This document shows, piece after piece, positions 1 to 10,149 of a stretch of DNA of 64,000 nucleotides. The first letter of the stretch is position 1; each line of letters begins with the position of its first letter. The stretch is taken from contig NZ_JASCXJ010000003.1 in assembly GCF_030271535.1 (NCBI RefSeq), positions 124,001-188,000 of the forward strand, given 5' to 3'. The notes beneath the pieces were generated by a model. It saw only the letters and a list, made by a program, of their open reading frames with translations, had not been told where the DNA came from and searched no databases. Origin of the DNA: Nocardiopsis sp. ATB16-24. GTDB lineage: Bacteria; Actinomycetota; Actinomycetes; Streptosporangiales; Streptosporangiaceae. Both the position numbers and the translations under genes were made by a program.

Positions 1-428
1 CCCGTTCCGGCCCGTTCGACCACGCCGAGGGGGAGGCGGAGCACCGCGCGCACGAACTCCTCACGCAGCTCCGCGAGCACGGTCTCACCGAAACGGGCCG
101 AGGACGCCACTGACGCCAGGGTGAATCCGGCCTGGACCACCAGCGACACCACGATGAGCACGGCCATCAGGTCGACGCGGGAAGAGGCGCCCTGCGCGCG
201 CACCGTGTCGATGATCATCCCCAGGATCCAGGGGGCGGCCAGCGCGCTGAGCGCCGCCAGGCCGTACAGGGCCACGACGCCGTAGAGCAGACGTCCGTGC
301 TCCCTTCCGGCGCGGCGCAACCGTCGCCACACCGCCCCGGTCGGGGCGATCGGCAGACCGGCGGGGCTGGTCGGCTCGGGGGATCCGGGCAGGCCGAGAG
401 GCTCGGATCGATCGGTGGTCTGGGTCAC
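1..428 (-). CDS. ABC exporter membrane-domain protein, N-terminal part (runs off the window)
   Basis: The frame read leftward from a GTG at 428 encodes a short polar leader (starting VTQTTDRSEP) and then hydrophobic segments typical of the first helices of a type I ABC exporter, for example YGVVALYGLAALSALAAPW. The rest of the gene, including any ATPase domain, lies outside the window. The GTG overlaps the TGA of the upstream ABC gene (GTGA, 425-428), so the two are translationally coupled and probably form a heterodimeric exporter. The upstream partner has a degenerate ATPase site, so this protein would be expected to carry the canonical one. That cannot be checked here. The substrate is unknown. 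Confidence 0.75.
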   Translation of the reverse strand, partial: MTQTTDRSEPLGLPGSPEPTSPAGLPIAPTGAVWRRLRRAGREHGRLLYGVVALYGLAALSALAAPWILGMIIDTVRAQGASSRVDLMAVLIVVSLVVQAGFTLASVASSARFGETVLAELREEFVRAVLRLPLGVVERAGT

Positions 429-2167
429 GGGCCGTCCTCCACGGAGACGGTGCGCAGGACGGTGGCGGCGTAGCGGGGCGATGTGGCCAGGAGTTCACGG
501 TGGGTGCCCTCGGCCACCAGACGGCCCTCCTCCACGTACTGCACGCGGTCGGTGTGGTCCAGAAGCAGGGGGCTGGTGGTGACCAGCGCGGTGGTGCGTC
601 CGGCGCGTTCGGAGGGCAGGCGCTCCGCGATCGCCGACTCCGAGTGCGCGTCCACGGCCGAGGCGGGTTCCACCAGCAGCAGGATCTCCGGATCCGCGGC
701 GAGGGCGCGGGCCAGACGCAGACGCTGTTGCTGACCGCCGGAGTACTCGCGTCCGCGCTCGGTGAGCAGCGCGTCCAGTCCCGCGGCGGACTGGCGCACC
801 ACGTCGTCGGCGTGGGCGGTGCGCACCACCTCGGCGAGACGTGCGTCGGAGATCCCCCCGTCCGGTGACAGCTCCTCGCGCAGCGTCCCGGAGAACAGGT
901 GCGCGTCGTTGGCGGCCACGAGGACACGGCGGCGTACCAGGGCGAGGGGCAGGTCGCGCAGGCGCACGGACCTTCCCGTGGACTCCTCGACGAGCACCGC
1001 GTCCGCGCCCTCCTCGTCGCGGTAGCGGCCCAGACGCTCGGTGATCGCGGTCGCGTCGGTGGGGTCGGCGCAGACCACGCCGGTGGTACCCCGTGCGGCG
1101 ATGGTCACGCCGCTGCGCGGGTCGTGCAGGGCACAGGGGCCGACCGGTTCCGGCGCGGGACGCTCGGGGTCGGGGTGGTCGTGCTCCAGGCGCAGCACGC
1201 GCACCACGCGCCCGGCGGCCACCCGGGCCGAGACGAACGCGGAGGTGACACGCATCATCTGGCGGACCGTTCCCGCGAGCGTGCCGGTGTAGCCGTAGAA
1301 CGCGACGAGCTGGCCGACGGTGATCTCCCCGGTCAGGGCCAGGCGGGCGCCGTACCAGACGATGCCGACCAGCAACAGGCCCGGGTAGAACTCGCGCACG
1401 GCGTGCAGGGCGGCGTCCACCCGGCCCACGCGCACCGAGGCGGCGCGCACCCGCTGGGAGGAGGACCGGTATCCGTGCTCGGCGGTGCGTTCGCCGCCCA
1501 CGCCCCGGAGCACTCGCAGTCCCGCCACCAGGTCGGTGGCCAGGGTGGTGAGATCGGCCTGCCGGTCACGCTGGTGTTCCCTGCGGCGGGAGAACAGGCG
1601 CAGCAGGGGCGTCATGGCGCCCATGATGAGCGGGACCGCCACCAGCACGACCAGACCGAAGGTCACGTGGCTCCTGAGCATGAGCACGCTGATCACCAGC
1701 ACGGCCACCAGGGAGGACAGGATCTCCCCGGCCGACTCGTAGAAGTCGCCGATCCGGTCGATGTCCTCGGTCCCCACGGCCACCACCTCGCCCGAGGGCA
1801 GACGGCGGGTGAGGGTGGGCCCCATACGCACCGAGTGGGCGGTGACCACCTGGACGGTGCGGTAGGCGGAGGCGTACCAGTTGAAGCACTCGGCGCGGTG
1901 GGCGACGGGGACCAGGACGGCGGAGACCACGGTGAGCGCGGCGAGCACGCCGAACCAGGTCAGGAGTGCTTCGAGGTCCCCGTGGACGACGTCGGAGTCG
2001 ATCGCGGCGCCGATCGCGGCGGAGAAGAGCACGCTGGAGATCCGGAAGGTCCCCGTGGCCGTGCCTGCCCACAGCAGCGAGCGCCACTCCTTTCGGGCGA
2101 GCCACCACAGGAAACGATCCGCCGAACGGTGCTCGGGAACGCCGGGTGGCTGAGGAAGTGTCCGCAC
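425..2167 (-). CDS. ABC exporter half-transporter with degenerate nucleotide-binding site
   Basis: This is a fused membrane domain (about the first 330 residues) and nucleotide-binding domain, 580 residues from the GTG at 2167. An upstream in-frame start at 2284 would add 39 low-quality residues. The ABC signature YSGGQQQRLRLARAL is intact. The Walker A region reads GTTGVVCADPTDATA and lacks the GK(S/T) core. The Walker B region reads LLLVEPASAVD, with Val in place of the magnesium-binding Asp. The switch region LVTTSP lacks His. This is the pattern of the degenerate half of an asymmetric heterodimer, whose ATP hydrolysis depends on the coupled downstream subunit. It acts in the cytoplasmic membrane; the substrate cannot be inferred. 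Confidence 0.8.
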   Translation of the reverse strand: MRTLPQPPGVPEHRSADRFLWWLARKEWRSLLWAGTATGTFRISSVLFSAAIGAAIDSDVVHGDLEALLTWFGVLAALTVVSAVLVPVAHRAECFNWYASAYRTVQVVTAHSVRMGPTLTRRLPSGEVVAVGTEDIDRIGDFYESAGEILSSLVAVLVISVLMLRSHVTFGLVVLVAVPLIMGAMTPLLRLFSRRREHQRDRQADLTTLATDLVAGLRVLRGVGGERTAEHGYRSSSQRVRAASVRVGRVDAALHAVREFYPGLLLVGIVWYGARLALTGEITVGQLVAFYGYTGTLAGTVRQMMRVTSAFVSARVAAGRVVRVLRLEHDHPDPERPAPEPVGPCALHDPRSGVTIAARGTTGVVCADPTDATAITERLGRYRDEEGADAVLVEESTGRSVRLRDLPLALVRRRVLVAANDAHLFSGTLREELSPDGGISDARLAEVVRTAHADDVVRQSAAGLDALLTERGREYSGGQQQRLRLARALAADPEILLLVEPASAVDAHSESAIAERLPSERAGRTTALVTTSPLLLDHTDRVQYVEEGRLVAEGTHRELLATSPRYAATVLRTVSVEDGP

Positions 2168-2384
2168 AGTATCCGGACTGTAACCGGGGGAGGAGGCGCG
2201 GGCCACTGGTTTTCCGGCGGTGCGGGAAGGACGACGGGGGAATACGCGCTGAACACCGTGCGGAAGGGCCGTGGACGTTCGCATCGTTCAAGGTGCTGCT
2301 CGGACCAGGAACGTCTCGGTCCGGCCGGAGGTTCGTGGGTCCCGGTGGACTTCCCAACGGGAAATGCATTGGGTAATGCATGCG

Positions 2385-2412
2385 GAAGGCCCCGACCACG
2401 GTCGGGGCCTTC
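2385..2412 (-). terminator. hairpin terminator after the first DUF397 gene
   Basis: A 13-bp perfect inverted repeat (arms GAAGGCCCCGACC and its complement) with almost no loop lies just beyond the stop at 2426. It can serve minus-strand transcripts. The U-run is weak, as is usual in high-GC actinobacteria. Confidence 0.6.
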
Positions 2413-2425
2413 TCGCTTTCCAGGG

Positions 2426-2617
2426 CTACCTGCGGATGGTGCCAAGGAGTGCGGACCACTCGGCACCGGGGAACGTCAGGTGACCCGACTCGCGGTGCTG
2501 GGTGTCACGAACAGCCGCGCCGTTGGGGAGGTCGGCGACCTCGACGCAGTTCTGGCCGTGAGAGCTGCTGTAGCTGGACTTGCGCCAGATGGTCGGGATG
2601 GTGGGGGAAAAGCTCAT
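2426..2617 (-). CDS. DUF397 domain protein
   Basis: This 63-residue protein consists almost wholly of one DUF397 domain: WRKSSYSSSHGQNCVEVADL near the start, then VRDTQHRESGHLTF and a final WSALL. The ATG at 2617 has a GAAGG Shine-Dalgarno and is preferred over the longer frame from 2752, which runs through an adjacent pseudogene. DUF397 genes normally sit beside an XRE regulator carrying DUF5753 and are thought to work with it. Here the neighbour (2632-2826) is only a C-terminal remnant, so this copy appears to have lost its partner. The paralogue at 3066-3266 is still paired. Confidence 0.85.
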   Translation of the reverse strand: MSFSPTIPTIWRKSSYSSSHGQNCVEVADLPNGAAVRDTQHRESGHLTFPGAEWSALLGTIRR

Positions 2618-2631
2618 GGGCTTGTTGCCTT

Positions 2632-2826
2632 CTACGTCGGGTCGATCAGAGACCGGATGAGGGCGCGTGAGTCTTCCACCGATAGGGCGGTGGCCTGGAC
2701 GTGCCTCCAGAGGCTTTCGTGTCGTGCCAGGTGTGGTGGCTTCTCCAAGCACAGCTCATCAGGCCCCGTGTCCACATAGACCACCCCGGGATCGGGTTCG
2801 GGAAAGTCGAGGATGACGAGGGTCAG
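2632..2826 (-). pseudogene. C-terminal remnant of an XRE/DUF5753 regulator
   Basis: About 62 codons ending at a TAG (2632-2634) match the C-terminus of the intact regulator at 3277-4131. VILDFPEPDPGVVYVD aligns with FVLLEFPDADPPVVYLE, and VQATALSVEDSRALIRSL with VQASALSVEESRELIRNR. No helix-turn-helix or middle region precedes it, and the homology ends near 2826. It lies 14 bases upstream of a DUF397 gene, in the same order as the intact pair. This is a decayed duplicate. The exact left limit is approximate. Confidence 0.75.
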
Positions 2827-2835
2827 GAGCACGGG

Positions 2836-2961
2836 CAACTGACCATCCCCACCGCGCGCATCGTCGCGCACACCGAGCACGACGCCGAGCAGATCGCGGC
2901 AGCGATCGGCGCGCATCCCTCCACCGTGCGACGGCACCTGCGCGAGATGCGCGGCGCATAG
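2836..2961 (+). pseudogene. fragment with a C-terminal helix-turn-helix
   Basis: The plus-strand frame ending at a TAG (2959-2961) encodes LTIPTARIVAHTEHDAEQIA followed by AAIGAHPSTVRRHLREMRGA. This looks like a winged-helix or helix-turn-helix C-terminus of the kind found at the end of actinomycete spread/DUF2637-type membrane proteins. Upstream the frame runs through the antisense of the regulator remnant, so no intact N-terminus exists. It is probably a fragment brought in by the event that truncated the regulator. Family assignment is tentative. Confidence 0.35.
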
Positions 2962-3020
2962 GGACTCTTTCCGCTGTCACCTCGGCGAGGTAGAGTGTTC
3001 GCGGGATGCTTCTGGTAAGC

Positions 3021-3060
3021 ACGACAAGGCCCCGGCTCCACGAGCCGGGGCCTTTGTCGT
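3021..3060 (-). terminator. hairpin terminator after the second DUF397 gene
   Basis: A long inverted repeat (AAGGCCCCGGCT arm, CCACG loop, AGCCGGGGCCTT arm) is extended by ACGAC/GTCGT at the base. It lies directly beyond the stop of the DUF397 gene at 3066. Confidence 0.65.
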
Positions 3061-3065
3061 TGCTT

Positions 3066-3266
3066 CTACAGGCGCGACGCGGTGGACAGCAGGGCTGCCC
3101 ACTCACCGGAGGGGAACGCCAAGTGCCCCTCCTCGGGGTGCTTGGTGTCACGCACCGCGGACATACCCGGGGCGTCGGCGACCTCGACGCAGTCCTGCGT
3201 CTGGCCTCCGCTGTAGCTGCTCTTACGGAAGTTCAGAGGGTGAGTGGTGTGGGATGTGTCTGGCAT
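3066..3266 (-). CDS. DUF397 domain protein
   Basis: A 66-residue single-domain DUF397 protein with FRKSSYSGGQTQDCVEVADA, the conserved VRDTKHPEEGHLAFP segment and WAALL near the end. It starts at the ATG at 3266, ten bases after the stop of the XRE/DUF5753 regulator at 3277-4131, so the two form the usual regulator/DUF397 pair in one transcript. Its role is presumed to be modulation of the partner regulator. This is inferred from the conserved pairing, not from this sequence. Confidence 0.88.
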   Translation of the reverse strand: MPDTSHTTHPLNFRKSSYSGGQTQDCVEVADAPGMSAVRDTKHPEEGHLAFPSGEWAALLSTASRL

Positions 3267-3276
3267 AGCTGCTCTC

Positions 3277-4131
3277 TCACAGGGACGACAGGCGATTCCG
3301 GATCAGCTCACGCGACTCCTCCACCGACAGGGCAGACGCCTGTACGAAGTCGAAGACGCGCGTGTACCGTCGGACCTGCTCCGGGGACTCCAGGTAGATC
3401 TCCTCTGAGACGGCCTCCAGGTACACGACAGGCGGGTCGGCGTCCGGGAACTCCAGCAGCACGAAGTGGCCGGTCATAGCAGCGTGAAGACCACCGCTCA
3501 CAGGAAGCACCTGGATTCCGATGGTCGGCCGGTGGCTGACCTCAACAAGGTACTCCAGCTGCCCCTTGAGCGAAGGTGGGATGTGCAGAAGTGCGGCCTC
3601 GTCGATCACGGCCCAGAACGCCGGCGGATCGCTTCGGTTGAACACGTTCTTGCGGAGCATGCGCGCTTCGACGCGGCGGTCGATGTCGGAGGGCTCACCC
3701 ATCGAACTGGCCACCGCCATGGCGCGGGCGTACTCCTCGGTCTGGAGCAGGCCGGGTACGGTCATCGACTGGTAGGAGCGGATGCTGGTCGCCTCAGCCT
3801 CCAGGCCGATCAACTGGCCGTTGCCCAAGACGTCGCCGTAGGTGGCCCACCACCCCTTCTGGCTGGCTTCACGCACCAGGGCGACATAGGCGGCACGGGC
3901 TGCTGGGTCGGTGACCTGGTAGATGTCCAGGAGTAGGAGCACGTCGTCTACCGCCAGACGCTTCCATTCCCCCGTTTCCATCCGGTTGATCTTCGACTCC
4001 GACCAGCCGCGGGCCTTGCCGCTGCGCTGCTTTGCCTCAGCGGCCACGGCTTTCGCCGTCATGCCGCAGCGCTCTCTTTGCTCGTAGAGCAGTCGGGACA
4101 GGCGTCGCCGACGAAGGGTCGGGCTGGCCAC
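3277..4131 (-). CDS. XRE-family transcriptional regulator with DUF5753 ligand domain
   Basis: A 284-residue protein with an N-terminal helix-turn-helix (LSRLLYEQRERCGMTAKAVA, then WSESKINRMETGEWKRLAVD) and a long DUF5753 sensor region containing IRSYQSMTVPGLLQTEEYAR, IGIQVLPVSGG and the closing VQASALSVEESRELI. A GTG at 4131 is chosen because AAAGGAGG (4141-4148) sits nine bases upstream. The frame could extend to an ATG at 4218, but that ATG has no comparable ribosome site. It is followed by a DUF397 gene. Such pairs are abundant in Streptomyces and Nocardiopsis and influence development or specialised metabolism. The target here is unknown. Confidence 0.88.
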   Translation of the reverse strand: MASPTLRRRRLSRLLYEQRERCGMTAKAVAAEAKQRSGKARGWSESKINRMETGEWKRLAVDDVLLLLDIYQVTDPAARAAYVALVREASQKGWWATYGDVLGNGQLIGLEAEATSIRSYQSMTVPGLLQTEEYARAMAVASSMGEPSDIDRRVEARMLRKNVFNRSDPPAFWAVIDEAALLHIPPSLKGQLEYLVEVSHRPTIGIQVLPVSGGLHAAMTGHFVLLEFPDADPPVVYLEAVSEEIYLESPEQVRRYTRVFDFVQASALSVEESRELIRNRLSSL

Positions 4132-4356
4132 GTCGCGGCCCCTCCTTTGCGCTGTCTTCCGGTGGGCTGATCTTACGGCGGACCTCTGGGAACCCGACAT
4201 TTCACGCACCTTCCACAAATCCTCGCTGCCCCCTCACGCACTAGACGCTCCCGTCGAAATTTGGGGCTTGCAAATTTACGGACACAGCGCGACGATGGAG
4301 TGACCAGAAGCACAGCCGGGCTTCCCACCCGGCGCCCTTGTAGGAGGTGTGCGCCC

Positions 4357-4545
4357 ATGGCGCCCCGATACCTGAACACGACTGAGCTGGCGTATGTGCG
4401 CTGGCGTGCCGGATCCCCCACGCGCTGGCCCCGCCCCCGCCGCGCGTCCCGCGTCCGCAGCTACGCGACCCCCCGCCCCGCCGGCCCTGGCCTGGATGTA
4501 CTGCACGCCGTACTGGCCGGCCTCCACCGTCTGGAGGCGGCGTGA
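4357..4545 (+). CDS. small hypothetical protein, first gene of a coupled operon
   Basis: A 62-residue basic protein starting MAPRYLNTTELAYVRWRAGS and ending LHAVLAGLHRLEAA. The start at 4357 is fixed by TAGGAGGTG six bases upstream. It is divergent from the XRE regulator, whose start is 225 bases away. The TGA overlaps the ATG of the next gene (TGATG). No family is recognised. In actinomycetes, short operons of such proteins often accompany XRE/DUF397 loci. Confidence 0.6.
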   Translation: MAPRYLNTTELAYVRWRAGSPTRWPRPRRASRVRSYATPRPAGPGLDVLHAVLAGLHRLEAA

Positions 4546-4894
4546 TGATCCCCGACCCGCGACCGGTGATCCCGCCCCCGTGCGGGGAAAGCGCCCTCAA
4601 CACATGCGCCCGACGCCGGGTGTGTGTGGAGGAGGCCGGGCACGACGGTGTGCACGTGGACGTGACCGGTTACCGGTGGGAGGCACCCCAAGCCGTGCTG
4701 GCCCGGCTCCACCAGGCCTGGGGAAGCACCCACCGCATCGCCTGGACCGGTACCTACTGGGTGGCCACCGCCCACGACCGGCGTGCTCGTTGGCGCTCCC
4801 ACGTGGAACCCACCCCGCCCAACTGGAGGCCGATCTTCACCGCCACACCGGCCATCCACCGGTCCCGCTCCCCAGGAAGGGGACCCCACGGTGA
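4545..4894 (+). CDS. hypothetical protein with an apparent frameshift
   Basis: The ATG at 4545 overlaps the preceding stop and has GGAGGCGG upstream. The frame encodes PDPRPVIPPPCGESALNTCA and a central segment around QAVLARLHQAWGSTHRIAW. Near 4812-4820 (CCCACCCCGCCC) coding quality moves to the frame one base back, which reads EPTP then AQLEADLHRHTGHPPVPLP and stops at 4894. That stop forms a GTGA overlap with the next gene. In the original frame the gene would instead run to 5111 through arginine/proline-rich antisense-like sequence. The simplest reading is a one-base deletion (true mutation or sequencing error) in a gene of about 116 residues. Function is unknown. Confidence 0.55.
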
Positions 4895-5085
4895 CCCCAC
4901 GACGCAGGCTACGGCCGGGTGCCACGTCGGCCGACCGGCCGCTCACCCCCGCCGAACAGGAAGCGGTGGAACGCCAGGGCGCCTACCTGGCCTGGGTCCG
5001 CACCACCCACCCCGAGGCCGGGCCGGGACTGTTCACCGGTGGCGTGTGCGGCGGCTCGCCTCGGCGGGACGAGAAGGACCAGTAG
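4891..5085 (+). CDS. small hypothetical protein, third gene of the coupled operon
   Basis: A 64-residue protein starting VTPRRRLRPGATSADRPL, followed by TPAEQEAVERQGAYLAWVRT. The GTG at 4891 has AGGAAGGGG seven bases upstream and overlaps the stop of the restored frame of the previous gene. That supports both this start and the frameshift interpretation. A hairpin follows at 5093-5122. No family is recognised. Confidence 0.55.
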   Translation: MTPRRRLRPGATSADRPLTPAEQEAVERQGAYLAWVRTTHPEAGPGLFTGGVCGGSPRRDEKDQ

Positions 5086-7194
<2,109 letters not shown>

Positions 7195-7205
7195 CCGGCC
7201 CCGGC

Positions 7206-7246
7206 CACCGGGCGGGCGGACGGGTCCCGACCTCCGCCGCCCGGTG
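7206..7246 (+). terminator. hairpin after the cellulase gene
   Basis: The inverted repeat CACCGGGCGG / CCGCCCGGTG, with a 21-base loop, begins 12 bases after the stop of the cellulase gene. Confidence 0.5.
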
Positions 7247-7368
7247 CCCTCCCCGCTCCACGCCTGACCGTCTTCGGCCAACGCGGTGAAACCCCCCACC
7301 CCGCCGGGGCCGGCGTACTAGCCTCCTGATGTCGGCGACGACGGACCGGTTCCGGAGGGGTGGACGGT

Positions 7369-8442
7369 ATGGCGGTTTCACGCGCGGCGGGGAGGGCTCC
7401 CGGACCGCTCCTGGAGGAGGGGGTCCGTGGCGGGATCCCCCCACGGACCCCCTCCGACAGAGAGGCCCGTGAGCGGGCCCACACCCTGTACAGCGCGGCC
7501 ATCGGCGCCTGCCTGAGCCGTGCCGAGACCCGCCCCGGGCTTCGCGGGAAGGCCGCCGCGCTCCTGGCGGAGGAGGCGCGTCTGCCCTTCCTGCCCCTCG
7601 ACGAGGTCGAGGAGGTCGGCCGCACGCTGCCCGAGGTCATCACCGCCCTGCGCTCCGAGCCGCTACGCGTCCGCGACGGCGCCACCCCCGAGGATCCGGG
7701 CAGGAGCGTGACGAAGGCGGAGTCGATCGCCCTGTTCGACCTGGCGCTGCGCGACCGGCTCACCGGACCGGCCCGCGAACATCCCCGCGTGCTGCTCCTG
7801 GGCGGCCAGCCGGGAGCGGGCAAGTCCACGTTGCAGAGGCTTCTCCTGCCCCTGCTGCCCGAAGGCACGGTCGGCTACGACGATGACGACCTGTTGCGCT
7901 TGGCCCCCGACTACGAGTGGGCGATGGCCGCCGACGACCGGGCCGCCTCCCGTTCCCTGCTCGGGCAGGTCGGCGGACTGCACGACCTGGCCATGGAACA
8001 CCTGCGCGCGGGCCGGGTCGACGTGGTGTGCTGCCCTTCCCTCGGCCGCGCCGATCAGGCGGCCTCCTGGGTGGAGGGGTTCCGCGACGCCGGCTACAGG
8101 GTCGAGGTCGCCTTCGTGGCCACCCACGCCTCCAACAGCCGTTTCGCGATCGTCGACCGCCACGCGCGGGAGCGCGCCCACCAGGGCTTCGGCAGGTGGG
8201 TCTCCGAGGCCCGTCACGACCGTCTCTACCTGGGGGTGCCCAACACGGTGGAGTTCCTGGAGACCCACCGGTTGGCGGACTCGGTCTACGTGCTCTCCCG
8301 CGACGGCGAGATCCTCTACGCCGACCATCGCCGGGAAGACGGGCGGGGGACCGAGCCCTTCGGTCGGATCGCCCTGGAGGCCGAGCGCGGACGTCCCGAG
8401 GCATGGCGAAACGATCGCCTGGAGGCGGAGGCCGCGCTCTGA
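7369..8442 (+). CDS. zeta-toxin-like kinase
   Basis: A 357-residue P-loop protein. After an N-terminal helical region, LLLGGQPGAGKST (Walker A) begins at about residue 140 and is followed by YDDDDLLRLAPDY. This matches zeta toxins, which phosphorylate UDP-N-acetylglucosamine, and related polynucleotide or small-molecule kinases. Downstream are AMEHLRAGRVDVVCCP and the lid region RFAIVDRHARERAHQGFGRW. The ATG at 7369 is preferred over the GTG at 7360 because GGAGGGG ends eight bases before it. No epsilon-like antitoxin gene flanks it: upstream is the cellulase and downstream a convergent oxidase. It may be a chromosomal kinase without toxicity. Confidence 0.8.
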   Translation: MAVSRAAGRAPGPLLEEGVRGGIPPRTPSDREARERAHTLYSAAIGACLSRAETRPGLRGKAAALLAEEARLPFLPLDEVEEVGRTLPEVITALRSEPLRVRDGATPEDPGRSVTKAESIALFDLALRDRLTGPAREHPRVLLLGGQPGAGKSTLQRLLLPLLPEGTVGYDDDDLLRLAPDYEWAMAADDRAASRSLLGQVGGLHDLAMEHLRAGRVDVVCCPSLGRADQAASWVEGFRDAGYRVEVAFVATHASNSRFAIVDRHARERAHQGFGRWVSEARHDRLYLGVPNTVEFLETHRLADSVYVLSRDGEILYADHRREDGRGTEPFGRIALEAERGRPEAWRNDRLEAEAAL

Positions 8443-8470
8443 CCGGGACCGCCTCCCTCGCGGTCCCACG

Positions 8471-8506
8471 CCCTCCGGCCGCCTCCCGGGGCGGGCGGCC
8501 GGAGGG
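8471..8506. terminator. bidirectional hairpin between convergent genes
   Basis: A 13-bp perfect inverted repeat (CCCTCCGGCCGCC and its complement, 10-base loop) lies between the convergent stops at 8442 and 8517. Confidence 0.65.
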
Positions 8507-8516
8507 CACGGAATCC

Positions 8517-9542
8517 TCACTCCTCGACGTTCACCCCGCTCATGGCCCTCCGGTCCTCCTCCCCGAACTGCTCCTCCAGTTCCTCCGGGGCGGTGTCCAG
8601 GTCGATCCGGGACACCGGAACCCCGCGCGCGGACTCGATCGCGCCCAGACGGCGCAGCGCACGGTCCCCCGCGTACCGGACCAGCTCCCCCGGCGGCAGT
8701 TCGTAGCGTCGGGTGCGGGGGTCGTCCGAGGGTTGCTCGCCGTGCTCGACCATGGTCGTCACGTGTGGCAGCAGTTCGTCCAGCCGTTGCCGCACCACGT
8801 CCCAGTTGGCGTCGTCGGCGGCGACGTGGCGTCGGCAGGTGAAGGTGCCCCACGCCATGTGGCGGCGCTCGTCGTCGCCGATGCGCCGGACGATCTCCCG
8901 CATGCCCGGGAAGATGTCGCGTGCGGTGCACAGGTGGTTCCAGGCGTGGTATCCGGTCAGGGCCAGCGAGCCCTCGATGATGTGGTTGTAGGTCACCGAG
9001 GCGCGCACCTGGTTGCGGGGGCCGGGGTCCTGCGACAGTCTCTCCAACGACTCCGGCAGTTCCTCGTAGAACAGCCTCCGGTAGCCGGGGTTGGTGTCGA
9101 CGTACTCGTGCAGGTCCTCGTGGACTCCGAGCGCGTCCAGCCACAACCGGAACGCCTGGACGTGTCTGGCCTCCTCGAACGCGAACTGGGTCAGGTACAT
9201 CTCGTCCCCCAGTCGTCCTTCCGCGGCCATCGCCCGGACGAAGGGCTGGATGTCCTCGGTGACCGCCTCCTCACCCGCCACGAAGAAGGCGCACAGCCGC
9301 AGGACGCGTGTGCGGGCCTCCTCCTCCAGTTCCTTCCAGTCCTCGGCGTCCCGGCTCAGGTCGATGTCCGCCGGATCCCAGAACCTGGCGTTGCCCTTGG
9401 TGAAGAGCCTGAGCGGAAGCGACTCCCAGTTCAGACCGCCTCGTCGGAGGGAGTGGAAACCCGTGCGTCGCCCGGTGGGGGAGGAAGGGGTGGCGGGGGC
9501 GTCGGTGGAGAGGGGGTTCTCGGACGCGGGAGTGTGGGGCAT
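8517..9542 (-). CDS. R2-like ligand-binding oxidase (R2lox)
   Basis: A 341-residue ferritin-like di-metal protein of the R2lox group, related to mycobacterial Rv0233. Metal ligands can be placed at Glu91 (GEEAVTED), Glu124 and His127 (FEEARH), Glu190 (NHIIEG), Glu225 and His228 (DDERRH). Val94 and Tyr185 occupy the positions that form the Val-Tyr ether cross-link in characterised R2lox proteins. [11 protein letters not shown] and [12 protein letters not shown] are also group signatures. The group assembles a Mn/Fe cofactor and is not a functional ribonucleotide reductase subunit. The physiological substrate is unknown. AGGAGGTCC lies six bases before the ATG. The gene is monocistronic. Confidence 0.9.
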   Translation of the reverse strand: MPHTPASENPLSTDAPATPSSPTGRRTGFHSLRRGGLNWESLPLRLFTKGNARFWDPADIDLSRDAEDWKELEEEARTRVLRLCAFFVAGEEAVTEDIQPFVRAMAAEGRLGDEMYLTQFAFEEARHVQAFRLWLDALGVHEDLHEYVDTNPGYRRLFYEELPESLERLSQDPGPRNQVRASVTYNHIIEGSLALTGYHAWNHLCTARDIFPGMREIVRRIGDDERRHMAWGTFTCRRHVAADDANWDVVRQRLDELLPHVTTMVEHGEQPSDDPRTRRYELPPGELVRYAGDRALRRLGAIESARGVPVSRIDLDTAPEELEEQFGEEDRRAMSGVNVEE

Positions 9543-9814
9543 GAGGGGACCTCCTGGGAAGCTGCCGTGCCCTCATGATTGGACGCGCAGGGGATCCGTG
9601 TAAAGGAGGGTCCTGGCATCGGCCGCCCGAAAAGAGGATTCTGTTCCGCTCGCCGGCCTGTGCGGGGGAGCCTTGGCCGGGACGCCTGCGGACGACGTCG
9701 CGATGAATCCGGGAAGGGCGCGCATGCGACCGGATCGGGCTCCTGGACGCCCCTCCCCTGACGAAACGGTACGGTCGGGGGGAACCAGCCGGCACCGAAC
9801 GATCGGGGGATGAC

Positions 9815-10051
9815 GTGTTCTGTGGGGATCCCGGCACTCCTGGCTACAGCGCGTGCGCCGCTCAGACCCAGCTCTTCGCCCTCGCCTCCGCCATCCCCGC
9901 CCTGCTCGGCATGGCACTGCTGGTGGCCGCCTTCGCCGCGCCGTCGGTGCGCGGCGACCGGATGTTGCGCATGCGCACCCTCACCTACTCGCTCGTGGCC
10001 TGGGGGATCGCGGCCGGTACCTACGTCATGGGCAGTCTGCCCTCCGTATGA
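9815..10051 (+). CDS. small membrane protein
   Basis: A 78-residue protein with two predicted transmembrane segments, roughly FALASAIPALLGMALLVAAF and LVAWGIAAGTYVMG, separated by the basic loop RGDRMLRMRT. A cysteine pair (CG at the N-terminus, SAC) precedes the first helix. It starts at a GTG with a GGGGGA element upstream. It converges on the XPB helicase gene. No family is recognised. Confidence 0.6.
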   Translation: MFCGDPGTPGYSACAAQTQLFALASAIPALLGMALLVAAFAAPSVRGDRMLRMRTLTYSLVAWGIAAGTYVMGSLPSV

Positions 10052-10149
10052 GGGAGGTGAGCCGGATCGCGGACGCCGTCCGGCTCACCTTCGGCGGAGA
10101 GGCCCTCCTGACGACCGGTGTCGGCCGTCCCCACCTCCCGCCACGGGAG

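Noticed and set aside
899-2779. Long plus-strand frame of 626 codons over the ABC gene
   Set aside because: Antisense artefact of GC-rich coding DNA. The translation is His/Gly-rich with no motif, while the minus strand encodes a clear ABC transporter.
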